Positions 25,269 to 35,211 are shown, counted from the first letter of the stretch. The stretch: 64,000 bases of DNA from QZKY01 sp964488675 (GCA_964488675.1 CAZAWA010000001.1:26537-90536), one strand, 5' to 3'. A program made the numbers and translations. The notes: generated by a model from the sequence alone, not told the origin.

Positions 25269-26012
25269 ATGAGCTTTATTCGTCAAATCGGCATCGAGGA
25301 TCTCGGCCCCTATCAGGTATACTCGCGCCGCGAAATTATCATGCTTCTGCGAGGTATCATGGAGACAAACCAACTGCTTCGCATGACCTACAACGATGGG
25401 TCGGAGGCGATCGTAACCTCCTTGCTGGATGTGGAGGATGACAGGAGTTGGGTCATCGTAGATTGCGCCCAAAGCGAAAAGCAGAACCAGCAGATCGTCA
25501 ACTGCAACAACATCTCCTTTGAAACCACGCTGGATCGGATTCGCATCATCTTTTTCACGACACGAATCGATCACTGCCTGCACGAAGGCAAGCCAGCGTT
25601 TCGCTTCGCTTTGCCTGCAAGCCTGATCCGTTTGCAGCGCCGTGAGTTTTACCGTATTCGCACACCGCGCACGCCGGTTCACATCCCGGTTGAGACGGAT
25701 GAAGGCGTGGTCGAAGTCAAGACCTACCTGCATGATCTTAGTGCAGGCGGCATCGGATTGCTGGATGAAAAATTGAGAGTGGACAATACTATCGGGCGCA
25801 TTTACGATAATTGCCGTATCACCCTCGCCGACAAAACGGTCATTATTGCATCACTACAAATCAGAAATTCGATGGACAACACCAATGCCGGAGGCAAAAT
25901 CGTCCGTCGCCTGGGTTGTCAATTCATCGGGCTACCAAACAAAACGCTGATGTCACTGCAACGCTTCATTACGAGGATCGAGCGCGAACAGAACGCCAAG
26001 GCGATTACCTGA
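25269..26012 (+). CDS. ycgR: flagellar brake protein YcgR (PilZ domain)
   Basis: 247 residues. The N-terminal YcgR domain is followed by a PilZ domain with the c-di-GMP-binding motifs RREFYRIRTPR (RxxxR) and LHDLSAGGIGLL (D/NxSxxG). On binding c-di-GMP, YcgR slows the flagellar motor. It ends the fliC-to-ycgR gene block. Confidence 0.92.
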   Translation: MSFIRQIGIEDLGPYQVYSRREIIMLLRGIMETNQLLRMTYNDGSEAIVTSLLDVEDDRSWVIVDCAQSEKQNQQIVNCNNISFETTLDRIRIIFFTTRIDHCLHEGKPAFRFALPASLIRLQRREFYRIRTPRTPVHIPVETDEGVVEVKTYLHDLSAGGIGLLDEKLRVDNTIGRIYDNCRITLADKTVIIASLQIRNSMDNTNAGGKIVRRLGCQFIGLPNKTLMSLQRFITRIEREQNAKAIT

Positions 26013-26024
26013 CCCTTTTAATCC

Positions 26025-26360
26025 TCAAACAGACATATTCATGATGTCTTGATAGGCGCTGACCAACTTGTTGCGGACCTGCACGGTTGCCTGAAACGAT
26101 ATGTTTGCCTTCTGCATTGATATCATCACATCTGAAAGATTGACACTGTCATCACCCTCGACAAACCTTTGACCCAGCTGATCCGCTTTTGTTTGCATAT
26201 TGTTAACTTTATCGAGCGATGTCTTCAGAGCATTTGCAAAGTCGGATTTCTCTGCCGTCTGTCCTGCCCTGAATGGACTGACACCTCCCTGAAGCCTGGC
26301 TTCTGCTGCCTTAAGTTGCGCCACCATCGCATCAATTCTGCTTGTATCAATCACTGACAT
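26025..26360 (-). CDS. fliE: flagellar hook-basal body complex protein FliE
   Basis: 111 residues from the ATG at 26358-26360, which has GGGAGGAAGC before it. FANALKTSLDKVNNMQTKADQLGQRFVEGD and LSDVMISMQKANISFQATVQVRNKLVSAYQDIMNMSV are characteristic. It joins the MS ring to the rod and is exported early. It is divergent from the fliF operon. Confidence 0.95.
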   Translation of the reverse strand: MSVIDTSRIDAMVAQLKAAEARLQGGVSPFRAGQTAEKSDFANALKTSLDKVNNMQTKADQLGQRFVEGDDSVNLSDVMISMQKANISFQATVQVRNKLVSAYQDIMNMSV

Positions 26361-26583
26361 GCTTCCTCCCGACCGGTTTGTCACTTTTGGGGCGATCTGC
26401 TTTATCGTCCCAGCCACGGTTTCAAGTTATCATGCCGCCCCAATGACAACTCATAGATCAGCGGCCGAAAAATATCTCTATTCAAGCGATTGAAATTGAC
26501 ATGTGCGTTGACAATAGTTAACAGGGCAATTCCCCATTTCGGTCAACAATCCAGTTACCCGTAAAGAACCGGAGAAATATCAC
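26361..26583. promoter_or_regulatory. divergent promoter region of fliE and fliF
   Basis: 223 bp between divergent starts. On the plus side two TTGACA hexamers lie close together (about 26498 and 26509), but the -10 match is poor. I see neither a sigma-54 (TGGCAC-N5-TTGC) nor a sigma-28 motif, so the class of this early flagellar promoter is unknown. Confidence 0.45.
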
Positions 26584-28233
26584 ATGGCAACAGCAAGCGA
26601 ACGGTCAGCGACTCCGAGCATTGCCGATCTTGCGCAAACCCCGATGGTGCGCAACCTATTTCTATTGCTAGGCGCAGCGGTCATTATTGCCATCATGGCA
26701 GGCGTCTGGATGTGGGCCCAGAAACCAGATTACCGCGTGGTCCTTTCCAATTACTCAGACAAGGACGGTGGCGCAATTGTTGCCGCGCTGCAGCAAATGA
26801 ATGTTCCATATAAAATTTCCGAGGGCGGTACGGCTATCTTGGTGCCATCAGGCCAGGTGCACGATGTTCGCTTGAGACTCGCCTCGCAAGGCCTTCCTAA
26901 AGGCAGCGGTGTCGGCTTTGAGTTGATGGAATCACAAAAGCTTGGTGTGTCTCAGTTTCTGGAGCAGGTAAATTTTCAGCGCGCGCTTGAGGGCGAAATG
27001 GCGCGCTCGATCCAGTCCATCGCCGCCGTGCAGACGGCACGCGTGCATCTCGCCATGCACAAAGCATCCGTTTTCGTGCGTGATCAGCAAAAGCCAACAG
27101 CGTCTGTACTGCTCAATTTGCATCCAGGACGCTCACTTGATCAGCATCAGGTCAACGCCGTCGTCCACATGGTAGCCAGCAGTGTGCCAGGATTGCTGGC
27201 ATCAAATGTGACCGTCGTTGACCAACACGGCCATTTACTTTCAGGCTCTGACAAACCTCTTGATGCCAAAGGCTTAGATCCGGCCCAGATCAAGTACATC
27301 CAGGAATACCAGCGAAACATCGTCAAGCGCGTCGAATCCATCATCACGCCAATAGTCGGCATCAGTAATGTACGCGCTGAAGCCACGGCAGAGATTGACT
27401 TCTCTCACAGCGAGCAGGCCGCTGAAACTTTCAAACCCAATCAACCGCCCAATCAACCCTCGGTTCGCAGCCAGCAAAGTTCTGAAAGACAAACCCTGAG
27501 CGCTAGCGGCGAATCAGCTGGTGTTCCTGGTGCGCTTTCCAACCAGCCACCCGTGCCAGCCACTGCGCCCCTCACCACACCACCCGTCACGCCTGCAACT
27601 GCCGCAGCCACAAGGCCGGGTGCTGCAAAGCCGACGCAACCTCTCAACGCCCAGAAGGATACGACTACCAATTTCGAAGTCGACAAAACCATCCGCTATA
27701 CCCAGCAACCAATGGGTGGCCTGAAGCGTCTTTCTGTAGCCGTAGTGGTCAACTACAAAAAGGAAATCAAAGATGGTAAGACAAGCCTCGCGCCGCTAAG
27801 CGATGCAGAGAAGGCGCAAATATCCGATCTCGTCAAGGAGGCGATGGGATTCAACAAGGACAGGGGTGACACCCTCAATGTCGTGAACACGCCTTTCGCT
27901 GTAGCAGAGAAGGAAACCATAGTCGAACCTCCGATGTGGAAGCGGCCTGAAGTGCATTCCATGGCAATAACAGCCGGCAAGTACCTGCTGGGCGGCGCGG
28001 TTATACTGTATCTGTTCTTTGCCGTCCTCAGGCCCATGATGAGGAAGATTGCCAGCAGCCTGCAAGCACAATCTGCTCCCTTCAGACGCGAGGTTGAAAT
28101 GCCAATCTCTGGTGAGTTTTCAAGCGGCCCTCGCGGATACCAGCAAAATCTCGACACGGCAAAGCAACTGGCTAGACAAGACCCGAAAATAGTGGCCAAT
28201 GTAGTGAAGGGGTGGGTGGGGACAAATGAGTGA
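26584..28233 (+). CDS. fliF: flagellar MS-ring protein FliF
   Basis: 549 residues with a membrane segment near each end (about residues 25-45 and 455-475). YRVVLSNYSDKDGGAIVAALQQMNVPYKI and the ring-building motif LASQGLPKGSGVGFE are present. A Pro/Thr/Ala-rich linker lies at about 290-350. The C-terminal tail binds FliG. RBS CCGGAG upstream. First gene of the fliFGHIJK set. Confidence 0.97.
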   Translation: MATASERSATPSIADLAQTPMVRNLFLLLGAAVIIAIMAGVWMWAQKPDYRVVLSNYSDKDGGAIVAALQQMNVPYKISEGGTAILVPSGQVHDVRLRLASQGLPKGSGVGFELMESQKLGVSQFLEQVNFQRALEGEMARSIQSIAAVQTARVHLAMHKASVFVRDQQKPTASVLLNLHPGRSLDQHQVNAVVHMVASSVPGLLASNVTVVDQHGHLLSGSDKPLDAKGLDPAQIKYIQEYQRNIVKRVESIITPIVGISNVRAEATAEIDFSHSEQAAETFKPNQPPNQPSVRSQQSSERQTLSASGESAGVPGALSNQPPVPATAPLTTPPVTPATAAATRPGAAKPTQPLNAQKDTTTNFEVDKTIRYTQQPMGGLKRLSVAVVVNYKKEIKDGKTSLAPLSDAEKAQISDLVKEAMGFNKDRGDTLNVVNTPFAVAEKETIVEPPMWKRPEVHSMAITAGKYLLGGAVILYLFFAVLRPMMRKIASSLQAQSAPFRREVEMPISGEFSSGPRGYQQNLDTAKQLARQDPKIVANVVKGWVGTNE

Positions 28234-29221
28234 TCTCGGTGTACAAAGAGGCGCAATTCTGATGCTTGCTCTCGGCGCTGATGAAGCCGCTGAGGTAATG
28301 CGATATCTTGGTCCAAGAGAGGTTCAGCGGCTGGGAGCCGCTATGTCTTCGATGCGGGCCGTGCAGGCCGAAGAGCTCGAAGATGTGCTTGAAAGATTTC
28401 GCATCGAAACAGAACAAAACACCTCCATTGGCCTGGATTCCGACGAGTACATTCGGGATGTTCTCACCAAGGCACTTGGCGATGACAAGGCTTCTTCGCT
28501 GCTCAACCGAATCCTCGGCGCACGCGATGCCAGCGGCATCGAAAGCCTGAAGTGGATGGACTCGCAGTCCGTTGCAGAACTGATTCGCAACGAACACCCT
28601 CAAATCATCGCCACCATTCTGGTGCATCTTGAGCGCTATCAGGCTAGCGAAGTACTGAACCATTTTACTGACCGCTTGCGCAACGACATTGTGCTAAGAA
28701 TAGCTACGCTTGATGGAGTGCAGCCTGGTGCCCTGCGCGAACTGAACGATGTACTGACCAAACTGCTGACAGGCAACGAAAATTTGAAGAAAAAACCAAT
28801 GGGTGGGGTTCGTACTGCGGCAGAAATTCTCAACTTCCTTGGCGGCGAAAATGAGCAGTCCGTCATGAGCAACCTGAAAAATCATGACCCGGATATGGCA
28901 CAGAGGATCATGGATGAAATGTTCGTGTTTGAAAATATCATCGACATCGATGACAGAGGGATACAGACGATGCTTCGCGAGGTGCAGTCGGAATCCCTTA
29001 TCGTCGCGCTCAAGGGCGCGGGTCAGGATCTGCGCGACAAGATTTTCAAGAACATGTCTCAGCGCGCAGCCGAAATGATGCGGGAGGATCTGGAATCAAA
29101 AGGTCCTGTTCGCCTGTCCGAGGTCGAAGCGCAACAAAAAGAAATCCTCCAGATTGTCCGTCGCCTTGCAGACGAAGGCCAGATAATGCTGGGCGGAAAG
29201 GGCGATGACACCTATGTCTAA
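28226..29221 (+). CDS. fliG: flagellar motor switch protein FliG
   Basis: 331 residues. N-terminal GAILMLALGADEAAEVMRYLGPREVQ; middle EHPQIIATILVHLERYQASEVLNHF; C-terminal torque helix FVFENIIDIDDRGIQTMLREV and ALKGAGQDLRDKIFKNMSQRAAEMM with the charged residues that face the stator. Overlaps fliF by 8 bp. Confidence 0.97.
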   Translation: MSDLGVQRGAILMLALGADEAAEVMRYLGPREVQRLGAAMSSMRAVQAEELEDVLERFRIETEQNTSIGLDSDEYIRDVLTKALGDDKASSLLNRILGARDASGIESLKWMDSQSVAELIRNEHPQIIATILVHLERYQASEVLNHFTDRLRNDIVLRIATLDGVQPGALRELNDVLTKLLTGNENLKKKPMGGVRTAAEILNFLGGENEQSVMSNLKNHDPDMAQRIMDEMFVFENIIDIDDRGIQTMLREVQSESLIVALKGAGQDLRDKIFKNMSQRAAEMMREDLESKGPVRLSEVEAQQKEILQIVRRLADEGQIMLGGKGDDTYV

Positions 29222-29861
29222 TTCCCTGCCCAAGGAAAAGCAATCCGCCTACCAACGATGGGAAATGGCATCCTTTGGCGACGATCGGCCAAAAATGAGT
29301 ACTCAGCCCACCGCATCGATCGCCAAGTTGTCAGAACAACTCACCTCCGCGCGCGAACAGGCCAGGCAGGAAGGTTACGCCTCGGGTCTCGAGGAAGGAC
29401 GCCGTGTCGGCTTGAAGGAAGGGCGGGCACAAGCAGCCGAAGAAGTTCGGCAATTTCTGAGTCTCGCGAAAAATTTCCAGGAAGACTTGGCCAACGCAAA
29501 CGAGCTTATCGCCCAAGACATGCTAGACATGGCGCTCGATTTAGCAAAGGCAATGCTGAAATCTTCTCTTCCCGTGCATCCTGAACTTATACTGCCCATC
29601 GTCACCGACGCCGTCCGGTATCTACCTGCCGTTCAACAGCCAGCCCTGCTATCCCTCCATCCGGAGGATGCCAAAATCGTCAAGCAATTCATGGGGGATG
29701 AGCTTTCCAAGGCTGGATGGCGCATAACAGAAGATTTGCAAGTCGAGCGAGGAGGTTGCCGAGTCGAAACCGCCAGCAACCAGATCGATGCAAGTGCGCC
29801 AACGAGATGGCATCGTCTCACTTCTGCTCTGGGCAAAAACAACGACTGGCTGGAAACATGA
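29205..29861 (+). CDS. fliH: flagellar assembly protein FliH
   Basis: 218 residues. A central coiled coil with glycine-spaced repeats (ARQEGYASGLEEGRRVGLKEGRAQAAEE) is followed by the FliH/YscL C-terminal domain ending GGCRVETASNQIDAS. It holds the FliI ATPase and guides it to the export gate. An ATG at 29214 is another possible start. Overlaps fliG by 17 bp. Confidence 0.94.
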   Translation: MTPMSNSLPKEKQSAYQRWEMASFGDDRPKMSTQPTASIAKLSEQLTSAREQARQEGYASGLEEGRRVGLKEGRAQAAEEVRQFLSLAKNFQEDLANANELIAQDMLDMALDLAKAMLKSSLPVHPELILPIVTDAVRYLPAVQQPALLSLHPEDAKIVKQFMGDELSKAGWRITEDLQVERGGCRVETASNQIDASAPTRWHRLTSALGKNNDWLET

Positions 29862-31261
29862 AAGCCATGGCTGCCAACGGCGCACGATGGCGCGCCTATC
29901 TGCGCGATTGCCGGGCAGTGCTGGAAATCGCCGAACCGATGCTGGTATCCGGACGCGTGACGCGTGTAACCGGCCTGGTAATGGAAGCGATCGGCCTCAG
30001 ACTGGCTGTGGGCAGTGCTTGCACCATCCCTCTTCCGAACGGATCACGCATTGAAGCCGAAGTCGTCGGTTTTGCCAACGATAAGCTGTACCTGATGCCG
30101 CAAAGCGATGTCGAAGGCATCGTCCCGGGTACGCGCGTGTTCCCGGTTGAAGTCGTTCAAAGCCTTCCCAAACCTGGCTCTGTCACCCATCCTCGTCGAC
30201 GACCAGACGACCGCAGCAAGCACATGCCAGTCGGTGACGAGTTGCTTGGTCGCGTACTCGACGGCGCCGGCCGCCCTCTCGACAATCTCGGTCCGCTGCA
30301 TACGAGTCATGCCGCTCCACTAAATGTGCGCACCATCAACCCTCTTTCTCGCGCTCCTATCTCCGAGGTTCTCGATGTCGGTGTGCGCACAATTAACAGC
30401 ATGCTAACCGTCGGTCGCGGACAGCGCATGGGACTCTTTGCTGGTTCCGGCGTTGGCAAAAGTGTGCTGCTTGGCATGATGGCGCGATACACAAGCGCCG
30501 ATGTCATTGTCGTCGGGTTGATTGGCGAACGCGGCAGGGAAGTAAAAGAATTCATCGAAGATAACCTGGGAGCAGAGGGAATGGCGCGGTCAGTCGTGGT
30601 GGCTGCCCCTGCTGATTCCCCACCCTTGATGCGTCTGCAAGGGGCAGCCTATGCAACCACAATAGCCGAATATTTTCGCAACCAAGGAAAGAATGTCCTG
30701 CTGATTATGGATTCTTTGACGCGCTTTGCCATGGCGCAACGCGAAATTGCGCTTGCCATCGGAGAACCGCCTGCAACCAAAGGTTATCCCCCCTCGGTCT
30801 TTGCCAAGCTGCCAGCCTTGGTCGAGCGCGCCGGAAATGGCAAGCTTGGGGGTGGATCAATCACAGCTTTCTATACCGTTCTGACCGAAGGCGACGACCC
30901 GCAAGATCCGATCGCGGATGCCGCCCGTGCCATTCTCGATGGCCATATCGTTCTGGATCGCCAGTTGGCAGATAGTGGACATTACCCCGCCATCGACATT
31001 GAGCAATCCATCAGCCGTGTGATGCAAAACATCACTACGCCCGAACACCAGAAAGTAATGCGGCGGCTGAAACAACTAAATTCACGCTATCAACGGAGTC
31101 GGGACCTCATCAGTGTCGGCGCCTACAGCCATGGGAGCGATCCTGTACTCGACGAGGCCATTGCACTTCATGCAAGAATTGAATCTTTTCTTCAGCAAGA
31201 TATTCACGAGTGTGCTAGCGTTGACGAAAGCTTGAGGCAACTTGCCTCGCTATTCGACTGA
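29858..31261 (+). CDS. fliI: flagellum-specific ATPase FliI
   Basis: 467 residues from the ATG that overlaps the fliH stop by 4 bp. The Walker A is GLFAGSGVGKSVLLGMMAR; Walker B is in NVLLIMDSLTRFAMAQREIA; the catalytic Glu is in VVGLIGERGREVKEF. It powers export chaperone release for the flagellar type III secretion system. Confidence 0.97.
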   Translation: MKAMAANGARWRAYLRDCRAVLEIAEPMLVSGRVTRVTGLVMEAIGLRLAVGSACTIPLPNGSRIEAEVVGFANDKLYLMPQSDVEGIVPGTRVFPVEVVQSLPKPGSVTHPRRRPDDRSKHMPVGDELLGRVLDGAGRPLDNLGPLHTSHAAPLNVRTINPLSRAPISEVLDVGVRTINSMLTVGRGQRMGLFAGSGVGKSVLLGMMARYTSADVIVVGLIGERGREVKEFIEDNLGAEGMARSVVVAAPADSPPLMRLQGAAYATTIAEYFRNQGKNVLLIMDSLTRFAMAQREIALAIGEPPATKGYPPSVFAKLPALVERAGNGKLGGGSITAFYTVLTEGDDPQDPIADAARAILDGHIVLDRQLADSGHYPAIDIEQSISRVMQNITTPEHQKVMRRLKQLNSRYQRSRDLISVGAYSHGSDPVLDEAIALHARIESFLQQDIHECASVDESLRQLASLFD

Positions 31262-31293
31262 TTGAACTTTGAACCGCAACTTTATAATCAAAT

Positions 31294-31734
31294 ATGGCTA
31301 CTTCATCTGCAATCGAAATGCTGATAGAACTGGCAACAAAAAATTGCGAAATGGCGGCTCAGGAGTTGGGTAAATCGATTCGAAGTGCAGAGGAAACCGA
31401 CAAAAAATTGTCTCTTCTGCTGCAATATCGTGAAGATTACACTGCTCGCTTCCAGGCCGAACAGGCAGAAGGCTTAAGCATAGCGGGTTACCGAAATTTT
31501 CAACTTTTCCTAGACAAACTGGAACAAGCCATTGCAGGCCAGCAGCAAATCGTGCGCGAATCCAAGAAGCGCATAGAGGAAAACCAGCGCGCATGGCAAG
31601 CAGCCGAGCACAAAAAAGCGTCATATGACACCCTGGCAGAAAGGAAACGCAAGGAAGCGCAGCGCAAGGAGACGCGACGAGATCAAAAACAAACAGATGA
31701 ATATGTCACAAGACAATCGCACGACAAGCGATAA
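31294..31734 (+). CDS. fliJ: flagellar export protein FliJ
   Basis: 146 residues, almost wholly coiled coil, with the FliJ pattern (AQELGKSIRSAEETDKKL, then YRNFQLFLDKLEQAIAGQQQIV) and a very basic C-terminal tail. It links the FliI ring to FlhA and escorts chaperones. Confidence 0.9.
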   Translation: MATSSAIEMLIELATKNCEMAAQELGKSIRSAEETDKKLSLLLQYREDYTARFQAEQAEGLSIAGYRNFQLFLDKLEQAIAGQQQIVRESKKRIEENQRAWQAAEHKKASYDTLAERKRKEAQRKETRRDQKQTDEYVTRQSHDKR

Positions 31735-31758
31735 AACCATTGAACAGGCAAGCTACCC

Positions 31759-33000
31759 ATGAACACTCAGGCCATCGCAACCTCGATTCCGTCATCTGGC
31801 GCGACGGCATCCAGACATCAAACCTCGAATACCGCCAATTCCGATAGCTCATTCAGCCAGCTTCTCAATCGTGAAATTTCCGAACGGCATACAACGGAAA
31901 GCGTGCATGCGACTCCCGCCAAAGAAAGTAGCGCACCCGGCAAATCAGCCAATCAGGCTGACAATGGCTCAACGAGCACCGTCGATGAAAGCAAATCAAA
32001 AGACTCCGCTGAATCCGTACAAGCAGAAGCAAGTTCGGTGACAGAGCAAATGCTGGTTATGGCTGGACAGTTTTCTCCGACAATTCAGGCAACGCAACTG
32101 GCATCGATTGCACAAAACCTGCCTGCCGCTATTCAACAGCCTCTCGCTGTTCCTGCTCCCCTTTCTGTCGAATCGACCCAGTCCACCGATGTGTCCGCAG
32201 ATTCTGCCGCATTGCAAATTGAGACTTCCATTTCAAATTCTGCAGAATTTGTTTCACCACCAACCGCTGGGAAGGTGGAGCAAAATACAGCGGCCTTTGA
32301 TTTGACGATGGCCAAAACTGCCGAACGAAATCGGGTCTCCGTCCCTATCGCTAATAGCGGAAATACTTTCGCCCCCGAAACAATTTCGGAACATGTCACC
32401 CCGGCCAGCAAGACGAATGAGCCCATGGCTCTCTCGTTAGCAGGGCTGTCAACGACAGAATTACACGCACAGCCCCAGCAGGATGCCGGTGACGAATTAA
32501 CTGCAACGACCTCGCCGCTACAACAAGCCATGGTGAACCAAGCGCAACTAAAACCTGGAAGTTCCGCAGACAAACTTACTCCTCATGTAGGCACTACTGC
32601 ATGGAATCAGGCCGTCGGACAAAAAATTGTCTGGATGATTGGCCGTGAGCAGCAAAGCGCGTCGCTGACGCTTAACCCGCCAGATCTGGGGCCTTTGCAA
32701 GTGGTTTTGAGTGTCTCAAGTACTCAGGCCAATGCCAGTTTCTATGCTGCACAACCAGAAGTTCGTCACGCACTGGAAGCGGCCTTGCCGAAGCTGCGGG
32801 AAATGCTGGCAGATGCAGGCATTCAACTTGGCCAGGCAAATGTCAGCGCTGGCACACCGCAGCGGCAAGATTCTTATGCAACACACCCATCGGCCATTTT
32901 AGGCACAAATACTCTGGACGATGTAGCTCATGGCACCACTCCTGCTGTCGAACGCACCACCCGCATCGTAAGGGAAGGTTTGATTGATACCTTTGCATAA
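31759..33000 (+). CDS. fliK: flagellar hook-length control protein FliK
   Basis: 413 residues. A long Ser/Thr/Ala/Gln-rich N-terminal part acts as the measuring segment. The C-terminal switch domain (about 285-385) contains LTLNPPDLGPLQVVLSVSSTQ and RHALEAALPKLREMLADAGIQLGQANVS, the standard Flg_hook motif. Located after fliJ in normal order. Confidence 0.92.
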   Translation: MNTQAIATSIPSSGATASRHQTSNTANSDSSFSQLLNREISERHTTESVHATPAKESSAPGKSANQADNGSTSTVDESKSKDSAESVQAEASSVTEQMLVMAGQFSPTIQATQLASIAQNLPAAIQQPLAVPAPLSVESTQSTDVSADSAALQIETSISNSAEFVSPPTAGKVEQNTAAFDLTMAKTAERNRVSVPIANSGNTFAPETISEHVTPASKTNEPMALSLAGLSTTELHAQPQQDAGDELTATTSPLQQAMVNQAQLKPGSSADKLTPHVGTTAWNQAVGQKIVWMIGREQQSASLTLNPPDLGPLQVVLSVSSTQANASFYAAQPEVRHALEAALPKLREMLADAGIQLGQANVSAGTPQRQDSYATHPSAILGTNTLDDVAHGTTPAVERTTRIVREGLIDTFA

Positions 33001-33113
33001 ACCACTCCAACGATTTGGCCACTTTAGCGGCGACACAACAGCGAATGGCCTTTTGTTAACTGGGCTATTAACCGCGCAAACGCCTTATTTTACAGAATGA
33101 TCAGTTAAGATTA

Positions 33114-33142
33114 CTCCCGTGCTGAGATTAGACGCGCGGGAG
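33114..33142 (+). promoter_or_regulatory. hairpin in the fliK-fliL gap
   Basis: CTCCCGTGC (33114-33122) pairs with GCGCGGGAG (33134-33142), with one T-G wobble and an 11-base loop. No T run follows. It lies in the only large gap (33001-33253) of the fliF-fliR run, so it may mark an internal promoter or an attenuation/mRNA processing point before fliL. Confidence 0.5.
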
Positions 33143-33253
33143 CAAAGACTAAACACATTATATGCATGGTCTTCTCCCCTCTTTTCACGGCATTCCGGAC
33201 ACTTGTTCTTGTGAATAATGTCAATAACCGACTGTACTGACTGAGGAAAAGAA

Positions 33254-33799
33254 ATGGCGACCTCCGCCCCCAAATCAGCCCCTAGACCACCATCGAGGAA
33301 CGCGGCTCATGACATTCCGCCCGATGACGCGCCCAAGCCCAAGAAATCCAGAAAAAAATTGGGGTTGATTCTCCTCATTACACTGTTGCTCCTTGGTGGC
33401 GGCGGCGGAGCATGGTGGTATTTCATGGGAGATGATGACGATGCCGAAGGTGTGGAAAAGAAAGTAAAAAATGATAAGCCGACTCCTCCTGTATTTGTGT
33501 CCCTTGAGCCATTCACCGTCAATTTGCAACCTGAGGGTGGCGAGCATTATCTGCAAGTCGGAATGACCTTGCAGGTGGTATCAAAGGAAGATGTCGATCA
33601 AATCAAACTGTACATGCCGCAAATTCGAAGCCGGATTCTGCTTTTGTTATCCAGCAAAAAAGCCTCAGAAATTTCTACGGTGGAAGGCAAAAAAAAGTTG
33701 TCCGCAGAAATTATGACGCAAGTAAATCAACCGCTTACGCCGCAGGCAAAAGCTCAGTCGGTATCCAATGTTTTCTTTACCTCTTTCGTGATTCAATAG
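33254..33799 (+). CDS. fliL: flagellar basal body-associated protein FliL
   Basis: 181 residues. A basic cytoplasmic N terminus is followed by one membrane segment (KLGLILLITLLLLGGGGGAWW), then a periplasmic domain with FVSLEPFTVNLQPEGGEHYLQVGMTLQV and IRSRILLLLSSKKASE. FliL rings surround the stator. GAGG precedes the ATG. Confidence 0.95.
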   Translation: MATSAPKSAPRPPSRNAAHDIPPDDAPKPKKSRKKLGLILLITLLLLGGGGGAWWYFMGDDDDAEGVEKKVKNDKPTPPVFVSLEPFTVNLQPEGGEHYLQVGMTLQVVSKEDVDQIKLYMPQIRSRILLLLSSKKASEISTVEGKKKLSAEIMTQVNQPLTPQAKAQSVSNVFFTSFVIQ

Positions 33800-33803
33800 C
33801 GCC

Positions 33804-34802
33804 ATGGCCGAATCATTTCTTTCGCAGGAAGAAGTCGATGCCCTACTAAGGGGGGTCACCGGCGAGCAGGACGATGAGCGGACACCTCTGGACAATTCTG
33901 GTATTCGCCCCTACAACCTGGCAACGCAGGAACGCATTGTCCGCGGCAGGATGCCGACGCTGGAAATAATCAACGAACGATTTGCACGCCTTCTGAGAAT
34001 CGGACTATTCAATTTCCTGCGCAGAACAGCGGAAGTGTCAGTGGGGCCGGTGCGCGTCTCGAAATACAGTGAATTCATCCGCAATCTGGTAGTGCCGACT
34101 AACCTGAATCTGGTTCACATGAAACCATTGCGAGGAACCGCCTTGATGGTTCTGGAGCCTACTCTGGTGTTTTTGCTGGTCGATAATTTATTCGGCGGAG
34201 ACGGACGATTCCACACTCGCGTGGAAGGGCGGGATTTCACACAAACTGAACAACGCATCATCCAGCGCATTCTTGAAATCATCTTCGAAACTTACGCTAA
34301 ATCATGGGAACCGGTTTATCCGGTGGAATTCGAGTATGTGCGATCAGAAATGAACACTCAGTTTGCCAATATTGCCACACCGAACGAAGTAGTGGTCACA
34401 ACCTCCTTCACAATCGAATTGGGCCAGGTGAGCGGTGAAATGCATTTTTGCACACCCTATTCGACAATCGAACCCGTGCGAGATGTTTTGACCAGTAGCC
34501 TGCAAGGCGAAACGCTCGAAGTCGACAAACGATGGATTCGCCTTATGACACAGCAGCTTCAAACTGCGCAGGTTGAAATCATTGCAGACCTTGGCATTGC
34601 TTCATCAACTATTGGCGACATGCTCAACATGAAGGTGGGTGACATCATCCCCATAAGTGTTCCCGGCACCGTTGAAGCCAAGGTTGATGGCGTGCCTATC
34701 ATGGAATGTAGCTACGGCAAATTCAACGGCCAATACGCATTGCGGGTCGAAAAACTGATCCGCAGTTTATCTGACACATCGCAAGGAGATGACCGTGGCT
34801 GA
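33804..34802 (+). CDS. fliM: flagellar motor switch protein FliM
   Basis: 332 residues. The N-terminal CheY-P binding motif is ESFLSQEEVDALLRGV, followed by the CheC-like middle domain (LVVPTNLNLVHMKPLRGTALM, LFGGDGRFHTRVEGRDFT) and a C-terminal SpoA domain (LNMKVGDIIPI). Starts 4 bp after fliL. Confidence 0.97.
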   Translation: MAESFLSQEEVDALLRGVTGEQDDERTPLDNSGIRPYNLATQERIVRGRMPTLEIINERFARLLRIGLFNFLRRTAEVSVGPVRVSKYSEFIRNLVVPTNLNLVHMKPLRGTALMVLEPTLVFLLVDNLFGGDGRFHTRVEGRDFTQTEQRIIQRILEIIFETYAKSWEPVYPVEFEYVRSEMNTQFANIATPNEVVVTTSFTIELGQVSGEMHFCTPYSTIEPVRDVLTSSLQGETLEVDKRWIRLMTQQLQTAQVEIIADLGIASSTIGDMLNMKVGDIIPISVPGTVEAKVDGVPIMECSYGKFNGQYALRVEKLIRSLSDTSQGDDRG

Positions 34803-35211
34803 TGACACCCCCACCCAAACAACCGTTGAAGATGACTGGGGCGCGGCTATGGCCGAGCAAGCCCAGGCTGAGCCTCCGGTTATTGCCCCACAACCGGCCG
34901 CTGCAACCGTATTTAAGGATTTCGCCGGCAGCACTTCAGGTACGACACACAACGATATCGAATTCATACTCGACATTCCGGTTCAGCTTACGGTAGAACT
35001 GGGCCGCGCAAAAATTGCTATTAAAAACCTGCTGCAACTTGCTCAGGGCTCGGTTGTTGAACTAGATGGCCTGGCTGGCGAACCGATGGATGTACTGGTC
35101 AACGGCTGCCTGATCGCGCAAGGTGAGGTCGTGGTTGTAAACGACAAGTTCGGCATTCGCCTGACCGATGTCATTTCACCAGCCGAGCGCATACGAAAAC
35201 TGAATAGATAA
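34795..35211 (+). CDS. fliN: flagellar motor switch protein FliN
   Basis: 138 residues. I place the start at the GTG (34795) because AAGGAG sits six bases ahead of it; the ATG at 34789 directly abuts that site. The C-terminal SpoA domain is clear (LDIPVQLTVELGRAKIAIKNLLQLAQGSVVELDGLAGEPMDV). It forms the lower C ring with FliM. Overlaps fliM by 8 bp and fliO by 1 bp. Confidence 0.96.
   Translation: MADDTPTQTTVEDDWGAAMAEQAQAEPPVIAPQPAAATVFKDFAGSTSGTTHNDIEFILDIPVQLTVELGRAKIAIKNLLQLAQGSVVELDGLAGEPMDVLVNGCLIAQGEVVVVNDKFGIRLTDVISPAERIRKLNR

Noticed and set aside
33085..33273. Small minus-strand frame with a CPEC motif in the fliK-fliL gap
   Set aside because: 62 codons starting inside fliL, no ribosome binding site seen, and the single Cys pair is not enough to call a zinc protein.
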